Of a DNA stretch of 43,887 bases, positions 43,786 to 43,887 are shown in pieces. Under the pieces are notes generated by a model. The model was not told where the DNA came from. It did not search any database and saw nothing but the letters and a program-made list of their open reading frames with translations. Position 1 is the stretch's first letter, and the number at the start of each line of letters is the position of its first letter. A program made the position numbers and the translations under genes. The stretch comes from Clostridia bacterium (GTDB taxonomy: Bacteria; Bacillota; Clostridia; Christensenellales; Aristaeellaceae): NCBI GenBank assembly GCA_017527065.1, contig JAFXQO010000060.1, forward strand, positions 1-43,887, read 5' to 3'.

Positions 43786-43887
43786 TTATCCCTGCGGAGC
43801 TGCTTCATAAAGAAAAGCCAGCAGCGAATTTGCCTCAGTTTCGGCTCGCCTGGTTCGGGCCAGCATGTAGTAGTTGGCACTGGCGCA
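43786..43887 (-). pseudogene. Probable IS66-family transposase C-terminal remnant, running off the window
   Basis: On the minus strand the frame open at base 43887 reads ASANYYMLARTRRAETEANS and ends LLAFLYEAAPQG before a stop at 43786. With one gap this follows the pattern near the end of IS66 TnpC (S-A-x-x-Y-x-L-x-x-T ... L-x-x-L-x-x-x-P). The usual final LPW segment is missing, so it is a degenerate piece. Its position beside the truncated acetyltransferase suggests an old insertion or rearrangement. The 361-bp stretch 43527-43887 holds nothing else I can support. Confidence 0.42.

Noticed and set aside
43710-43887. Plus-strand open frame beginning MKLSKIVGKR, slightly like a prolyl-tRNA synthetase N-terminus
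   Set aside because: Similarity ends after about 17 residues, there is no convincing ribosome site, and the opposite strand carries a better IS66-like match.
1-43887. tRNA, rRNA, CRISPR arrays and complete insertion sequences
   Set aside because: Scanned by eye for T-arm motifs, regular repeats and transposase motifs. Only the edge IS66-like fragment was found.

Overview
The window looks like chromosome of a GC-rich Clostridia-type Firmicute (order Clostridiales/Christensenellales-like, probably gut or rumen). The evidence is strong Shine-Dalgarno sequences (AGGAGG-type) before almost every gene, sigma-A-type promoters with 17-bp spacers, a T-box leader, an ANTAR regulator in the glnA-glt locus, an LplA/B/C-type sugar ABC operon without its own ATPase, and GH3 beta-glucosidases with inverted domain order. 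The genus cannot be fixed from sequence alone.

Region 1 (1-13.3 kb) is a nitrogen-assimilation block. On the minus strand are an ammonium channel fused to a PII protein (cut by the window edge) and asparagine synthetase B behind a T-box leader. On the plus strand are glnA, an ANTAR-type antiterminator, gltB, gltD and pyrG. The glnA and amt leaders each carry an intrinsic terminator just after the promoter, which fits antitermination by the ANTAR protein. gltB carries a 96-bp palindromic repeat inserted in frame.

Region 2 (13.3-18.6 kb) has a damaged propeller/HD-GYP signalling gene, glyA, a divergent LysR regulator with a pair of half-size chromate-family transporters, and an orphan coding fragment.

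Region 3 (18.6-34 kb) is a carbohydrate and accessory block. It holds a solute-binding protein with two permeases, a sugar O-acetyltransferase, and two domain-inverted GH3 glucosidases. These flank an unusual cluster in which three GNAT acetyltransferases are each fused to a different enzyme domain (cytidine deaminase, nitroreductase, inorganic-pyrophosphatase-like), plus a DUF2441-like protein. A RibD-like reductase and an SRAP/HMCES-type protein follow.

Region 4 (34-38.5 kb) is a tight four-gene operon for UDP-uronic acids. It encodes a UDP-glucose dehydrogenase with an XRE-type DNA-binding domain fused to its N-terminus, a galacturonokinase-like GHMP kinase, a sugar nucleotidyltransferase and a UDP-glucuronate 4-epimerase-like protein. 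Together they could feed UDP-GlcA/UDP-GalA from UDP-glucose and from free galacturonate.

Region 5 (38.7-43.9 kb) has a CBM9-like protein, a structured intergenic element, and an exported asparaginase next to an aspartate 4-decarboxylase that also carries a signal peptide. A TetR regulator with a perfect promoter-embedded operator follows. The end of the window has a truncated chloramphenicol acetyltransferase and a likely IS66 transposase remnant.
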